A stretch of DNA of 64,000 nt from contig NZ_CP060201.1 in NCBI RefSeq assembly GCF_013407925.2, positions 4,077,001-4,141,000 of the forward strand. Direction: 5' to 3'. This document shows positions 1 through 8,941 of this stretch, one piece after another (within the stretch, counting starts at the first letter, position 1; the number at the start of each line of letters is the position of its first letter). Under the pieces are notes generated by a model. That model was not told where the DNA came from. It did no database searches and saw nothing but the letters and a program-made list of their open reading frames with translations. The translations under genes were made by a program, and so were the position numbers. Origin of the DNA: Pseudomonas protegens. GTDB lineage: Bacteria > Pseudomonadota > Gammaproteobacteria > Pseudomonadales > Pseudomonadaceae.

Positions 1-2623
1 CGGTGGCTTGCGGATCGCTCCAGCGCCGGGCCAGTACCGCCTGGGTGCGGCGCTCTTCCAGGGGCGCGTCATCGAGAAAGGTGTAGGGCTTGGCGCTGAG
101 AATTTCCGCCGCCAGGGGCGAGGGCGCCGGCAAATCGCGGCTGAGCAGGCGTACCTGGCCCTGTTCCATGCGCCGCAGCAGGTGCAGCCAGCCTTGGCTG
201 TCCATGGCCTGGTGCAGGCAGTCATCGAGGGTCTGCTGCACCAGGGGGTGATCGGGAATCTCGCGCTCGCCGGCGAGGTTTTCCAGGCAGGCGATCTGAT
301 CGGGGAACACGCTGGCGATCAGGTCTTCGCTTTTCATCCGCTGGATCTGCGGCGCCACTTTGCGTCCACCGCTGTAGCGCGGCAGGGCCAGGGCCACCCC
401 GGCGTTCCAGCGCCAGCGCACGCCGAACAGCGGCGCGTCGAGCAAGGCCTGGATCAGGAGGTGTTCGGCGCTGTGGCTGTGCAGGTAACGCCAGACGTCG
501 TCCAGGGCGAAGCTGTGGCTGGTGGACAGCGACAGGACGATGGCGTCTTCGCTGGCGGCGGCCTGCAGTTCGAAATTGAAGGTGCGGCAGAAGCGTTTGC
601 GCAGGGCCAGGCCCCAGGCGCGGTTGATGCGGCTGCCGAAGGGGCTGTGGATCACCAGTTGAGTGCCGCCGGACTCGTCGAAAAAGCGCTCCATGATCAG
701 CGTGTCCTGGGACGGCAGGGCGCCCAGGGCCAGGCGCGCCGGCGCCAGGTAATCCACCAGTTGCTCGGCGCTGACGCGGTTCAGCCCCAGCTCCTTTTGC
801 AGCCAGTCGATGGCCGGTTGCAACTGGCCCGGAGTCGCGCCGAGCAGGGTGTCGAGTTGCGCCAACAGGCGGGCCACGGCGCTGGACAGCTCGGCGCTGC
901 GGCCCGGGGCCTCGCCCAGCCAGAAGGGGATGTTCGGCGGCTGGCCCTGGGCATCCTCGACCCGCACCTTGCCGCTTTCGACCCGCAGGATGCGATAGGA
1001 GGTGTTGCCCAGCTGGAACACGTCGCCGGCAATGCTCTCCACGGCGAAGTCTTCGTTGACGCTGCCGATGTTCAGGCCCTGGGGTTCGAGCAGCACGCTG
1101 TAGTCCGCGTTGTCGGGAATGGTCCCGCCGCTGGTGAGCGCGGTCAGCCTGGCCCCGCGACGGCCGCGCAGGGTGCGGGTCAGGGCGTCGCGATGCAGAT
1201 AGGCGCTGCGCAGGCCCTGACGACCGTTGAAACCTTCGGCCAGCATCTGCAGCAGGGCCTGATAGTGGGCCTGATCCAGATCGGCATAGGGCGTGGCCCG
1301 GCGCAGCAGGCTCAGCAGGGCGGCTTCCGACCACTCCTGGCAGCTGACCTCGGCAACGATCTGCTGGGCCAGCACATCCAGTGGTGCATGGGGGATCAGC
1401 AGGCTGTCCAGTTCGCCGCGGCGCACGCAGTCCAGCAGGGCGGCGCATTCGATCAGGTCGTCCCGGCTCAGGGCGAACAGCCGGCCTTTGGGCGTGCCGC
1501 CCACCTGATGGCCAGAGCGCCCGACCCGCTGCAGGAAGGCCGAGATCGAACGGGGTGAACCGATCTGGCACACCAGGTCGACATCGCCGATATCGATGCC
1601 CAGTTCCAGGGACGCCGTGGCGATCAGCACTTGCAGCTCGCCGGCCTTGAGTCGTTGCTCGGCGTCCAGGCGCTGTTCCTTGGCTAGGCTGCCGTGATGC
1701 GCGGCCACCGCCGGCTTGCCCAGGCGTTCGCTCAGGTGCCGGGCCAGGCGTTCGGCCAGGCGCCGGGTGTTGACGAATATCAGCGTGGTGCGGTGCTCGC
1801 GGACCAGTTCGGCGAGGCGCTCGTACACCAGCTCCCAGACATCATTGGCCATGACCGCCGACAGCGGCACGGGCGGCACTTCGATGTCCAGGTCCCGGGG
1901 CCGGGCATGGCCGATGTCGACGATTTCGCAGGGCCGCTCATGGCCCACCAGGAACCGCGACACGGCCTCGATGGGTTTCTGCGTGGCGGACAGGCCGATG
2001 CGTAGCAGAGGCTCGCTGCACAGGGCCTGCAAGCGCTCCAGGCTCAGGGCCAGGTGGCTGCCGCGCTTGCTCCCGGCCAGGGCGTGGATCTCGTCGACGA
2101 TCACCGTGCGGGTGCTGGCCAGCATCGCGCGGCCGGAGTCCGAACCCAGCAGCACGTAGAGGGATTCCGGTGTGGTGACGAGAATCTGTGGCGCGCTCTT
2201 GCGCATGGCGTTGCGGTCTTTTTGCGGGGTGTCGCCGGTACGCACCGCGGTGCTGATGGACAGTTCCGGCAAGCCCATGCGGCGCAGTTGCTCGGTGATG
2301 CCGGCCAGCGGCTGTTGCAGGTTGATCTGGATATCGTTGCTCAGGGCCTTGAGCGGCGAGACATAGACCACCAGGGTGGCGTCCGGCAAGCGCCCTCCGG
2401 CGGCCAGGCCCTGGCGGACCAGGTCATCGATCACGGCAAGAAAGGCGGTGAGGGTCTTGCCTGAACCGGTGGGGGCGGCGATCAGGGTCGAGCGGCGCTG
2501 GGCGATCAACGGCCAGGCGCGGGCCTGGGCCGTGGTCACGGCGGCAAAGGTGCGCTTGAACCAGGCGCTGACGGCGGGGTGAAAACCGTCCAGGCCCGGG
2601 CTCACGGATTCGGCAAGGTTCAT
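1..2623 (-). CDS. lhr: Lhr-type DEAD/DEAH-box helicase, 5' part (runs off left edge)
   Basis: Superfamily 2 ATP-dependent nucleic-acid helicase of the Lhr family, probably in DNA repair. About 874 codons are visible and the C-terminal part lies outside the window. Seen: PTGSGKT Walker A at residues 51-57, TPES motif, DEIH box at about 177-180, a SAT motif, and a helicase C domain with a [12 protein letters not shown] motif VI. The start ATG at 2623 gives an N terminus [10 protein letters not shown] and has no strong ribosome binding site. It is divergent from the nucleotide-sugar gene at 2867. The family assignment is confident; whether it is full-length Lhr or a shorter Lhr-core cannot be seen. 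Confidence 0.88.
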   Translation of the reverse strand, partial: MNLAESVSPGLDGFHPAVSAWFKRTFAAVTTAQARAWPLIAQRRSTLIAAPTGSGKTLTAFLAVIDDLVRQGLAAGGRLPDATLVVYVSPLKALSNDIQINLQQPLAGITEQLRRMGLPELSISTAVRTGDTPQKDRNAMRKSAPQILVTTPESLYVLLGSDSGRAMLASTRTVIVDEIHALAGSKRGSHLALSLERLQALCSEPLLRIGLSATQKPIEAVSRFLVGHERPCEIVDIGHARPRDLDIEVPPVPLSAVMANDVWELVYERLAELVREHRTTLIFVNTRRLAERLARHLSERLGKPAVAAHHGSLAKEQRLDAEQRLKAGELQVLIATASLELGIDIGDVDLVCQIGSPRSISAFLQRVGRSGHQVGGTPKGRLFALSRDDLIECAALLDCVRRGELDSLLIPHAPLDVLAQQIVAEVSCQEWSEAALLSLLRRATPYADLDQAHYQALLQMLAEGFNGRQGLRSAYLHRDALTRTLRGRRGARLTALTSGGTIPDNADYSVLLEPQGLNIGSVNEDFAVESIAGDVFQLGNTSYRILRVESGKVRVEDAQGQPPNIPFWLGEAPGRSAELSSAVARLLAQLDTLLGATPGQLQPAIDWLQKELGLNRVSAEQLVDYLAPARLALGALPSQDTLIMERFFDESGGTQLVIHSPFGSRINRAWGLALRKRFCRTFNFELQAAASEDAIVLSLSTSHSFALDDVWRYLHSHSAEHLLIQALLDAPLFGVRWRWNAGVALALPRYSGGRKVAPQIQRMKSEDLIASVFPDQIACLENLAGEREIPDHPLVQQTLDDCLHQAMDSQGWLHLLRRMEQGQVRLLSRDLPAPSPLAAEILSAKPYTFLDDAPLEERRTQAVLARRWSDPQAT

Positions 2624-2866
2624 GAAGGGTTTTATGCGGCCGCTGCGGCCAACTTGCAAGTACCGGGCGCCTTGCCGCCGCTGCCGCCGCCGTGGACAGC
2701 AACTAGAGTTGAGGCAGGGGATGCATCGGCGCGCACCGACACTTTCTCAGTGACGGTTGCGCCACAAACCCGCAAAATGCAACGATTCCGGCAATTCTCG
2801 ACGGTCGAAACCACGGGATTGACCGATCCAAACCATCGTTCTGAACAGACTGGGCCTGCTGACTCT

Positions 2867-3751
2867 ATGCGAATGCGCCTTATGTTACTGGGCGGCGGAA
2901 ATGCCCTTGGGCAGGCGCTGATTCGCCTGGGTGCGGAGGAAGACATCGGTTTCCTCGCTCCCCGTCCCCCGCAAGACGGTTGGGACGCCGCGAGCCTCAC
3001 GCAACTGCTCGATGACACCCGTCCGGATGCCTTGATCAATCTGGCTTACTACTTCGACTGGTTTCAGGCGGAGACTGTGAGTGAGGCCCGCCTGAGCGGC
3101 CAGGAACGTGCGGTGGAGCGCCTGGCGGAGCTTTGCCAGCATCACAACATCATCCTGCTGCAACCTTCGAGCTACCGGGTGTTCGACGGCTCTCGCGCCA
3201 CCGCCTACAGCGAGAAAGACGAGCCGGTGCCTCTGGGGCTGCGCGGTCAGGCGCTGTGGCGGATCGAGCAGAGCGTTCGCGCCACCTGCCCTCAGCACGT
3301 GCTGCTGCGTTTCGGCTGGTTGCTGGACGACAGTGCCGAGGGCATTCTCGGGCGTTTTCTCGCCCGGGCCGAGTCTCCCGAAGAGCTGTTGATGGCGGAC
3401 GACCGTCGGGGCAATCCGACGCCGGTGGACGACGCCGCGCGCGTGATCATCTCGGTGCTCAAGCAGCTCGATTGCGCCGCGCCCCTGTGGGGCACCTATC
3501 ACTATGCCGGCCAGGAAGCGACCACCCCGCTGGCCCTGGGTCAGGCGGTGCTCAGCGAGGCGCGGCAACTGCATCCGCTGGCCATCGAGGCGCCCACTGC
3601 CCAGGCCCACGCGGCCTGCGCCGATGCCGCCGAAGAGCCGCAGCATGCGGTACTGGCCTGCAAGAAAATCCTTCACACCTTCGGGATCAAGCCGCGCGCC
3701 TGGCGTGCCGCGCTCCCGGCCTTACTGGATAGGTTCTATCGTCATGGCTGA
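2867..3751 (+). CDS. RmlD-like sugar nucleotide-binding protein, possibly non-catalytic
   Basis: A 294-residue short-chain dehydrogenase/reductase-fold protein resembling dTDP-4-dehydrorhamnose reductase. Seen: an N-terminal nucleotide-binding glycine motif (LGGGNALG, residues 7-14), an SSYRVFDG segment where RmlD has STDYVFDG, and a NPTPVDD segment near the substrate end. The catalytic YxxxK of the family is not where expected; the aligned stretch reads LRGQA. I therefore infer an altered or lost redox function. Start 2867 (MRMRLML) is chosen because the fold begins directly there; ATG 2873 is an alternative. The stop overlaps the next gene by 8 bases, so the two are translationally coupled. 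From memory this pair precedes oprG in P. aeruginosa too. Confidence 0.8.
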   Translation: MRMRLMLLGGGNALGQALIRLGAEEDIGFLAPRPPQDGWDAASLTQLLDDTRPDALINLAYYFDWFQAETVSEARLSGQERAVERLAELCQHHNIILLQPSSYRVFDGSRATAYSEKDEPVPLGLRGQALWRIEQSVRATCPQHVLLRFGWLLDDSAEGILGRFLARAESPEELLMADDRRGNPTPVDDAARVIISVLKQLDCAAPLWGTYHYAGQEATTPLALGQAVLSEARQLHPLAIEAPTAQAHAACADAAEEPQHAVLACKKILHTFGIKPRAWRAALPALLDRFYRHG

Positions 3752-4673
3752 TGGCCCTGTATTGATCACCGGCGGTGCCGGTTTCATTGGTTCGCACCTG
3801 ACCGATGCCCTGCTCGCCAACGGCTACTCGGTACGGGTGCTGGACGACTTGTCCACCGGCAAACCGAGCAACCTGCCGCTGGATAACCCTCGGGTCGAAC
3901 TGATCGAGGGGAATGTCGCCGATGCCGCGCTGGTCAACCGTGTCATGCAGGGCTGCAGCGCCGTGGCGCACCTGGCGGCGGTGGCGTCGGTGCAGGCTTC
4001 GGTGGACGACCCGGTGCAGACTCACCAGAGCAACTTCATCGGCACCCTGAATGTCTGCGAGGCCATGCGCCTGCATGGCGTCAAACGGGTGCTGTTCGCC
4101 TCCAGTGCGGCGGTGTACGGCAACAACGGCGAGGGTCAGTCCATCGACGAGGACACGGCCAAGGCGCCGCTGACGCCTTACGCCTCGGACAAACTGGCCA
4201 GCGAACACTACCTGGATTTCTACCGGCGCCAGCACGGGCTGGAGCCGGCGATCTTCCGCTTCTTCAATATCTTCGGCCCGCGCCAGGATCCGTCGTCGCC
4301 CTATTCCGGGGTGATCAGCATTTTCAGCGAGCGGGCCCAGCAGGGGCTGCCCATCACCGTGTTCGGCGATGGCGAGCAGACTCGGGACTTCGTCTATGTC
4401 GGTGATCTGGTGCAGGTGCTGGTACAGGCCATCCAGGCGCCGCAGCTGGAAGTGGGGGCGGTCAACGTCGGCCTGAACCAGGCCACCACCCTCAAGCAGA
4501 TGCTTGCGGCCCTGGCCGAGGTGGTCGGCGAGTTGCCGCCCATCAGCTACGGTCCGGCCCGCGCCGGGGATATCCGTCATTCCCGAGCCAACAACCAGCG
4601 CCTGCTGCAGCGCTTCAGGTTTCCCGAACCCACGCCGATGAGTGTCGGCCTGGCGCGCCTGATGGGGCGCTGA
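3744..4673 (+). CDS. NAD-dependent epimerase/dehydratase (GalE-like)
   Basis: A 309-residue extended short-chain dehydrogenase, likely acting on a nucleotide sugar in the cytoplasm. Seen: NAD-binding GGAGFIG at residues 8-14, SSAAVYG with the catalytic serine, YASDK as the catalytic YxxxK, and RFFNIFGPRQ followed by a GDGEQTRDFVYV motif typical of UDP-glucose 4-epimerase relatives. It starts inside the end of the preceding gene (8-base overlap) and is followed by a strong terminator, so the two form an operon. Its partner lacks the YxxxK motif, which suggests a catalytic/non-catalytic pair. The exact sugar is not deducible. Confidence 0.85.
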   Translation: MADGPVLITGGAGFIGSHLTDALLANGYSVRVLDDLSTGKPSNLPLDNPRVELIEGNVADAALVNRVMQGCSAVAHLAAVASVQASVDDPVQTHQSNFIGTLNVCEAMRLHGVKRVLFASSAAVYGNNGEGQSIDEDTAKAPLTPYASDKLASEHYLDFYRRQHGLEPAIFRFFNIFGPRQDPSSPYSGVISIFSERAQQGLPITVFGDGEQTRDFVYVGDLVQVLVQAIQAPQLEVGAVNVGLNQATTLKQMLAALAEVVGELPPISYGPARAGDIRHSRANNQRLLQRFRFPEPTPMSVGLARLMGR

Positions 4674-4690
4674 GGCATATCGCAGACATG

Positions 4691-4720
4691 AAAAAAGGCG
4701 CCTCGCAAGGCGCCTTTTTT
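4691..4720. terminator. Bidirectional intrinsic terminator
   Basis: A perfect GC-rich stem (GGCGCC repeats) with six A residues on one side and six T residues on the other lies between the convergent epimerase and oprG genes. It can terminate both transcripts. Confidence 0.9.
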
Positions 4721-4734
4721 CATCAGCGATGGGC

Positions 4735-5433
4735 TTAGAACTTGTAGCCCAGACCTACCATGTAGACCATCGGATCGACGTCAACGTTGACCTTGGCGCG
4801 AGTGCCTGGGGCCACGCTGTTGTTGTCCACGTAGGCGGTGGTGTTGATGTCGATGTAACGCACTTGGGCGTTGAGCATCAGCTTGTCGGTCAGCATGTAG
4901 TCAGCACCCACCTGCCAGGCCAGGCCCCAGGAGTTCTTGGCGCGGAAATTGTCGAAACCGGCTGCGTTGGCACGGCTGCCGACGTGTTCGTCGTAGATCC
5001 AGGTGTAGTTGATACCGGCGCCGACATAGGGTTGGAACACCGACTTGGAGTCCAGCGGGTAGTAGACCACGCTCAGGGTTGGCGGCAGGTGCTTGAGGGT
5101 ACCGAGCTTGCCATTGGCCGCGGCCAGGGAGGTGTCCTTGAGTTTCACATCGTGTTCGAACGGAGTGGCTGCCAGCAGTTCGATACCGATGTTGTTGGTG
5201 AGCATGTAGGCGAAGTTCAGGCCCAGTTGAGTGTCGCTACCCATGGTGGCCTTGCCACCCAGGTTGGTGCCTGCCGCCGGGCCACGGTCCACTTTGACGC
5301 TGCCGCTGTCGGCTTTCGGGTTTACGGTGATGGCACCGGCGCGGACGAGGATATCGCCAGCTTCATGGGCGTTGGCAATCGGGGCGGCGAGTGCGAGCGC
5401 GATCAGGGAAGCGCTAAGCAGGGACTTGTGCAT
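4735..5433 (-). CDS. oprG: OmpW-family outer membrane protein OprG
   Basis: A 232-residue eight-stranded beta-barrel of the OmpW family that passes small hydrophobic molecules through the outer membrane. Seen: a signal peptide ending in IANAHEAGD, which closely matches the remembered P. aeruginosa OprG, the family phrase LPPTLSVVYYP, and a C-terminal GLGYKF with terminal phenylalanine for barrel assembly. Start 5433 is chosen over 5487 because a GGAG site lies five bases upstream of it and the signal peptide begins there. P. aeruginosa oprG is known to be induced without oxygen through Anr, and a matching box lies upstream here. Confidence 0.93.
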   Translation of the reverse strand: MHKSLLSASLIALALAAPIANAHEAGDILVRAGAITVNPKADSGSVKVDRGPAAGTNLGGKATMGSDTQLGLNFAYMLTNNIGIELLAATPFEHDVKLKDTSLAAANGKLGTLKHLPPTLSVVYYPLDSKSVFQPYVGAGINYTWIYDEHVGSRANAAGFDNFRAKNSWGLAWQVGADYMLTDKLMLNAQVRYIDINTTAYVDNNSVAPGTRAKVNVDVDPMVYMVGLGYKF

Positions 5434-5470
5434 GGGAGCTCCAAAGGACGATTCAAATTGGCTATGTCCA

Positions 5471-5511
5471 ATGGTAAGGATCGTCAAGTTGACCGCCTTG
5501 ACTCAGCTCAA
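5471..5511 (-). promoter_or_regulatory. Candidate Anr/Dnr (FNR-type) promoter of oprG
   Basis: The minus strand carries TTGAGCTGAGTCAA at 5511-5498, matching the FNR-family consensus TTGAT-N4-ATCAA at 8 of 10 defined positions. A -10-like TACCAT lies at 5476-5471. A start site near 5464 would put the box centre at about -41, the class II activator position, about 30 bases ahead of the oprG start. Binding is inferred. Confidence 0.55.
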
Positions 5512-5619
5512 TGAAATGCCAACCCCCGGTGGCAGGGCTGAACTATTCTTTTGTTCTGCACTCTTTTGGCCTGGTGCCCAGACCCTGCCTGAGTCGGCTC
5601 GCTGGCGCCGCTGCCGCAC

Positions 5620-6153
5620 TCACTCCTGCAACTCATAGACATAGATCTTCTGTGCCGCCATCTGGTAGCCGGCGTCCGCCAGCTCGCTGGTCGAGGGCTT
5701 GACCTGCATGTCGCCCTCGATCCAGTAAGGCTGGTACAGCTCATCGAGTTTCACTCCGACCTTACTGGTGACGTGGACGATCTGGTTCGACGGCGGTGGC
5801 GGCACATGGATGCAGGCGCCGAAGTAGGGCACCAGGAGAAACTCGGTGGTGCGGCCTTCCTCGTTGACTTCCAGGGGCACGATGTAGCCGGGCAGGCGCA
5901 CCGACAGGCCGTCCAGGCTCTTGACCACCGGTGCATTGGGCAGGTCCTGCTTGGCGGCGGGGGCCGATTCGGCGGCCAGTGCATCGCTCATCTGCGACAG
6001 GTCGTGCAGCGGCTGCATGTTCGGCACTTCCGGCGGCGCGTCCGGCGGGATCATTTCCGACCAAGTCAGATCCTTCGGCGCGGCCGCCCACAGCGGCGAG
6101 CTGAGCAGCAGCGACAGGGCAAGCAGGGAGCGCAGCAGGCGTTGGGTCTTCAT
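5620..6153 (-). CDS. DUF3299 secreted protein of the zinc-starvation operon
   Basis: A 177-residue protein with a signal peptide (MKTQRLLRSLLALSLLL, cleavage near LWAAA), so periplasmic or membrane-attached. DUF3299 features are visible: LPGYIVPLE, then EFLLVPYFGACIHVPPPPSNQ, where Cys and His may bind metal. It is the last gene of a minus-strand operon (zrgA, ABC ATPase, ABC permease, this gene), 10 bases after the permease. From memory the P. aeruginosa counterparts PA4063-PA4066 are induced by zinc limitation, so a role in handling zinc or another metal ligand is inferred. Start 6153 is preferred to 6186 because it begins the signal peptide. Confidence 0.82.
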   Translation of the reverse strand: MKTQRLLRSLLALSLLLSSPLWAAAPKDLTWSEMIPPDAPPEVPNMQPLHDLSQMSDALAAESAPAAKQDLPNAPVVKSLDGLSVRLPGYIVPLEVNEEGRTTEFLLVPYFGACIHVPPPPSNQIVHVTSKVGVKLDELYQPYWIEGDMQVKPSTSELADAGYQMAAQKIYVYELQE

Positions 6154-6163
6154 AGGGCAGGGC

Positions 6164-7429
6164 TCATAAACGAATCGACAGGCCATCGGCCAAAGATTGC
6201 CGGTAGGCGCGCCAGGCCGGCACGCTGCCCATCAGCAGCGCGGCGATCAGGATACCGCCCAGCAGCGTCCACTCATATTGGCTAGGCCAGGACAATGGCA
6301 GGTACAGGCCATAATTCGATTGCACATAGCCCTGGGCCAGGGCGATGCCCAGGTACAGCAGGCCAAGCCCGGCCAGGACCCCGGTCAGCGCCAGGGCGAA
6401 GGCCTCCAGTACCAGCAGGGTTGCAATATGCCAGGGCCGGGCGCCCACCGAACGCAGAATGGCCATCTCCCGACGGCGCTCGTTGAGGCTGGTGAGGATC
6501 GCCGTGAGCATGCCGATCAGGCCTGTGAGCACCACGAACAGCGACACCACGAACAAGGCCTTTTCGGCGGTGCCCATCAGGCTCCAGAGTTCCTGCAGGG
6601 CCACGCCGGGCAGGATCGCCAGCATCGGCTCGCCGCGGAACTCGTTGATCTCGCGCTGCAGGGCAAAGGTCGAGATCTTGCTGTTCAGGCCAAGCATGAA
6701 GGCGGTGATCGCCTGTGGCGTCAGGTCCATGTTGCGCGCCTGATCGGCACTGATACGACCGTCGCCACGGGCCGGCACGCCGTTGTGCCAGTCGATGTGG
6801 ATCGCCTCCATGCCGCCCAGGCTGATGTGCAGGGTGCGGTCCACCGGGGTCCCGGTGCGCTTGAGGATGCCCACCACGGTGAACGGCTTGTCGTCGTGCT
6901 TGACCAGGCTGATGGCCGCCACGCCATGGGCCAGCACCAGTTGGTCCCCCAGTTTGTAGTGCAGGGCATCGGCGACTTCGGCCCCCAGTACCACCTCGAA
7001 AGGGTCGCTGGCGAAGGCCCGGCCCACGGCCAGTTGCAGGCTCTGCTGATGACCGTACTGGTAGTGCTGGAAGTAGGCGTCGGTGGTGCCCATGACCCGA
7101 TAGCCGCGATGGGAGTCGCCCAGGGAAATCGGGATCGCCCATTTCACTTTCGGGTTGCTGGCGAAATGCTCGAAGCTGTCCCAGCGAATGTTGTTGGTGG
7201 CGTTGCCGATGCGAAACACCGAATACAGCAGCAGATTCACCGAGCCGGAGCGGGCGCCGACGATCAGGTCGGTGCCGCTGATGGTGCTGGCGAAACTGGC
7301 TCGGGCTTCGGTGCGCACCCGCTCCACCGCCAGCAGCAGGCAGACCGACAGGGCAATGGCGAAGGCAGTGAGGATCGCGGTGAAGCGGCGGTTAGCCAGG
7401 CTGGCCATGGCTAGACGGAACAGATACAT
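6164..7429 (-). CDS. ABC transporter permease, MacB/FtsX type
   Basis: A 421-residue inner-membrane permease with the MacB/FtsX layout: one N-terminal membrane helix (residues about 16-34), a large periplasmic domain (about 40-280), and three C-terminal helices, with the family signature LNERRREMAILRSVGARP just before helix 3. Such permeases do not usually form a substrate pore; they transmit ATPase motion to periplasmic partners. The ATPase gene ends one base upstream and the DUF3299 gene follows 10 bases downstream. In this Zur-type operon it likely acts on zinc-uptake components in the envelope, but the transported or moved partner is unknown. Confidence 0.86.
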   Translation of the reverse strand: MYLFRLAMASLANRRFTAILTAFAIALSVCLLLAVERVRTEARASFASTISGTDLIVGARSGSVNLLLYSVFRIGNATNNIRWDSFEHFASNPKVKWAIPISLGDSHRGYRVMGTTDAYFQHYQYGHQQSLQLAVGRAFASDPFEVVLGAEVADALHYKLGDQLVLAHGVAAISLVKHDDKPFTVVGILKRTGTPVDRTLHISLGGMEAIHIDWHNGVPARGDGRISADQARNMDLTPQAITAFMLGLNSKISTFALQREINEFRGEPMLAILPGVALQELWSLMGTAEKALFVVSLFVVLTGLIGMLTAILTSLNERRREMAILRSVGARPWHIATLLVLEAFALALTGVLAGLGLLYLGIALAQGYVQSNYGLYLPLSWPSQYEWTLLGGILIAALLMGSVPAWRAYRQSLADGLSIRL

Positions 7430-7430
7430 C

Positions 7431-8141
7431 TCAGACCTCTGCGGGCGTGGCGGCGCGATTGAGTTCGGCCAGCGACAGGTTGCGATCGAACAGCGGCGCC
7501 AGGCTCTGGTCGTGACTGACGAACAGCAGGCTGGCCCCAGCCTCGCGGCACTCGGCGAACAGCAGTTGGATGAAGGCTTCCCGGGCGTCGTAGTCCAGCG
7601 CCGAGGTGGGTTCGTCGGCGATCACCAGCTCCGGCTGACCGATCAAGGCCCTGGCCGCGGCGACCCGTTGCTGCTGGCCGATGGACAGTGAGTCGGCGCG
7701 ACGGCCGAGCAGGTCGGGGTCCTTCAGGCCCAGGTGGGCCAGCAGGGTGGCGGCCGCCTGATCGACGCTGCCGTGGCGCTGAATGGCGCGGCTGGCCCGC
7801 AGTCTGGAGAAGTGGCAGGGCAGCTCGACGTTCTCGCGCACCGAGAGAAACGGCAGCAGGTTGAACTGCTGGAAGATATAGCCGGTGTGATCGACACGAA
7901 AGCGGTCGCGGGCCCCGGCGGACAGCTCCGTCAGCTCCTGGCCCAGCAGGCGGATGCTGCCGCGACTGGGTTTTTGCACGCCGCCCAAGAGACCCAGCAG
8001 GGTGGTCTTGCCACTGCCGCTGGGGCCCTTGAGGAATAGAGTTTCGCCGGCTTCCAGGCGGAAGGCCGGGATGTCCAGCAACTGAGGGTGGCCGGGCCAG
8101 CTGAAGCCCAGGTCGGACAGTTCGATAAGTGCTTGGGTCAT
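7431..8141 (-). CDS. ABC transporter ATP-binding protein, LolD/MacB-like
   Basis: A 236-residue ABC ATPase. Seen: Walker A GPSGSGKT at residues 39-46, Q-loop QQFNLLPFLS, an ABC signature LSIGQQQRVAAARAL, Walker B ELVIADEPTS and switch histidine FVSHD. The signature, LSIGQ rather than LSGGQ, is a mild variant. It pairs with the permease directly downstream (one-base gap). It follows zrgA after 61 bases that hold a perfect hairpin. It energises the same zinc-limitation system in the inner membrane. Confidence 0.9.
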   Translation of the reverse strand: MTQALIELSDLGFSWPGHPQLLDIPAFRLEAGETLFLKGPSGSGKTTLLGLLGGVQKPSRGSIRLLGQELTELSAGARDRFRVDHTGYIFQQFNLLPFLSVRENVELPCHFSRLRASRAIQRHGSVDQAAATLLAHLGLKDPDLLGRRADSLSIGQQQRVAAARALIGQPELVIADEPTSALDYDAREAFIQLLFAECREAGASLLFVSHDQSLAPLFDRNLSLAELNRAATPAEV

Positions 8142-8167
8142 GTTGGGCCGATCATGCAGTGAGTGGT

Positions 8168-8191
8168 GTAGCCGCCACGGCCGGCGGCTAC
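8168..8191 (-). other. Perfect hairpin between zrgA and the ABC ATPase gene
   Basis: A 9-bp perfect stem (GTAGCCGCC and its complement) with a 6-base loop sits in the only real gap of the zinc operon. There is no T-run, so it is not a standard terminator. It may protect the upstream zrgA message or lower expression of the ABC genes (inference). Confidence 0.45.
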
Positions 8192-8202
8192 TGGTGCAGC
8201 GC

Positions 8203-8808
8203 TTAAAACTTCAGGGTGGCAGCCTTGGCTGTGGCTTCGACACCTTGCTGGCCGTTTGGCGAAATCAGTTGTACCTGAATTTTCTGGGTGGCGGGGAAGG
8301 TCTTGAAGATCTGCCCCAGGTCGAGGTCTTTCAGGGCGTCCGGCTTGGCGCAGGTGAACTGGTAGTGGGCGTGGATTTCACTGTGCTCATGGTGATGCTC
8401 ATGGCCGTCGGTGCTCTTGGCATCTTCGTCGTGGTCGTCATCGTGATCATCGGCATCGGGCTTGTCGCCGAACAGCGGGCTTGCCAGTTCCTGCTTGGCC
8501 ACCGTGCAAGCGGCGGCCTTGGGCAGGCTGAACAGCACCAGGGGCTGTTCCAGCTGGGTACGGGCAGCAGCGACCTTGGCCTTGTCGGCGTCGGTGCTGG
8601 GAGCGTGCTCGAAGCCCACCAGGTTCATGGCCGGGCTTTCCAGCTCCAGCTCCAGGGCCTGGCCGTCGAGCACCGCGTTCAAGCGGGCCACGCCATGTTC
8701 ATGGGCGCCGAGGCTGCCATGTTCATGCTCGTGTTCATGGGCTTGCACGGCCTGAGAGACAGCCAGTGGCAACAGGGCAAACGGCAAGGCGAGGAGCAGA
8801 CGGCGCAT
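8203..8808 (-). CDS. zrgA: ZrgA-family (DUF2796) zinc uptake protein
   Basis: A 201-residue secreted protein with a signal peptide (cleavage near AVQAHEHEH). Two histidine/acid-rich tracts are visible: HEHEHEHG just after the signal and a DDHDDDHDED...GHEHHHEH stretch around residues 118-140. They fit metal capture in the periplasm. The family is the DUF2796/ZrgA zinc uptake family described in Vibrio. It is the first gene of the operon with the ABC ATPase, permease and DUF3299 genes, directly behind a candidate Zur box. Start 8808 (MRRLLLALP) gives the signal peptide. Zinc rather than another metal is inferred from family and context. Confidence 0.87.
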   Translation of the reverse strand: MRRLLLALPFALLPLAVSQAVQAHEHEHEHGSLGAHEHGVARLNAVLDGQALELELESPAMNLVGFEHAPSTDADKAKVAAARTQLEQPLVLFSLPKAAACTVAKQELASPLFGDKPDADDHDDDHDEDAKSTDGHEHHHEHSEIHAHYQFTCAKPDALKDLDLGQIFKTFPATQKIQVQLISPNGQQGVEATAKAATLKF

Positions 8809-8837
8809 AGCAAGTCTCCGGGGCGGCGATGAAAAAA

Positions 8838-8857
8838 TGTTATGTGATCTTATAACA
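8838..8857 (-). promoter_or_regulatory. Candidate Zur box ahead of zrgA
   Basis: An AT-rich palindrome stands out from the GC-rich surroundings. TGTGATCTTATAACA (8843-8857) matches the gamma-proteobacterial Zur core TGTTATAATATAACA at 12 of 15 positions. A second TGTTAT half-site at 8838-8843 adds a wider imperfect palindrome. It lies 30-50 bases before the zrgA start, where repressor binding would block transcription when zinc is plentiful. Confidence 0.55.
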
Positions 8858-8941
8858 ATAGGCCGCAGAGTTTGACCGTCCGCTTGGCGTTGCGCAAGAC
8901 GCGTGGGAGCATGCTCGTCAGAAAAAATCGGGAGCACAGCG

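Noticed and set aside
222..1571. A 449-codon minus-strand frame inside the helicase
   Set aside because: Shadow of lhr in another frame; Arg/Pro-rich and without motifs.
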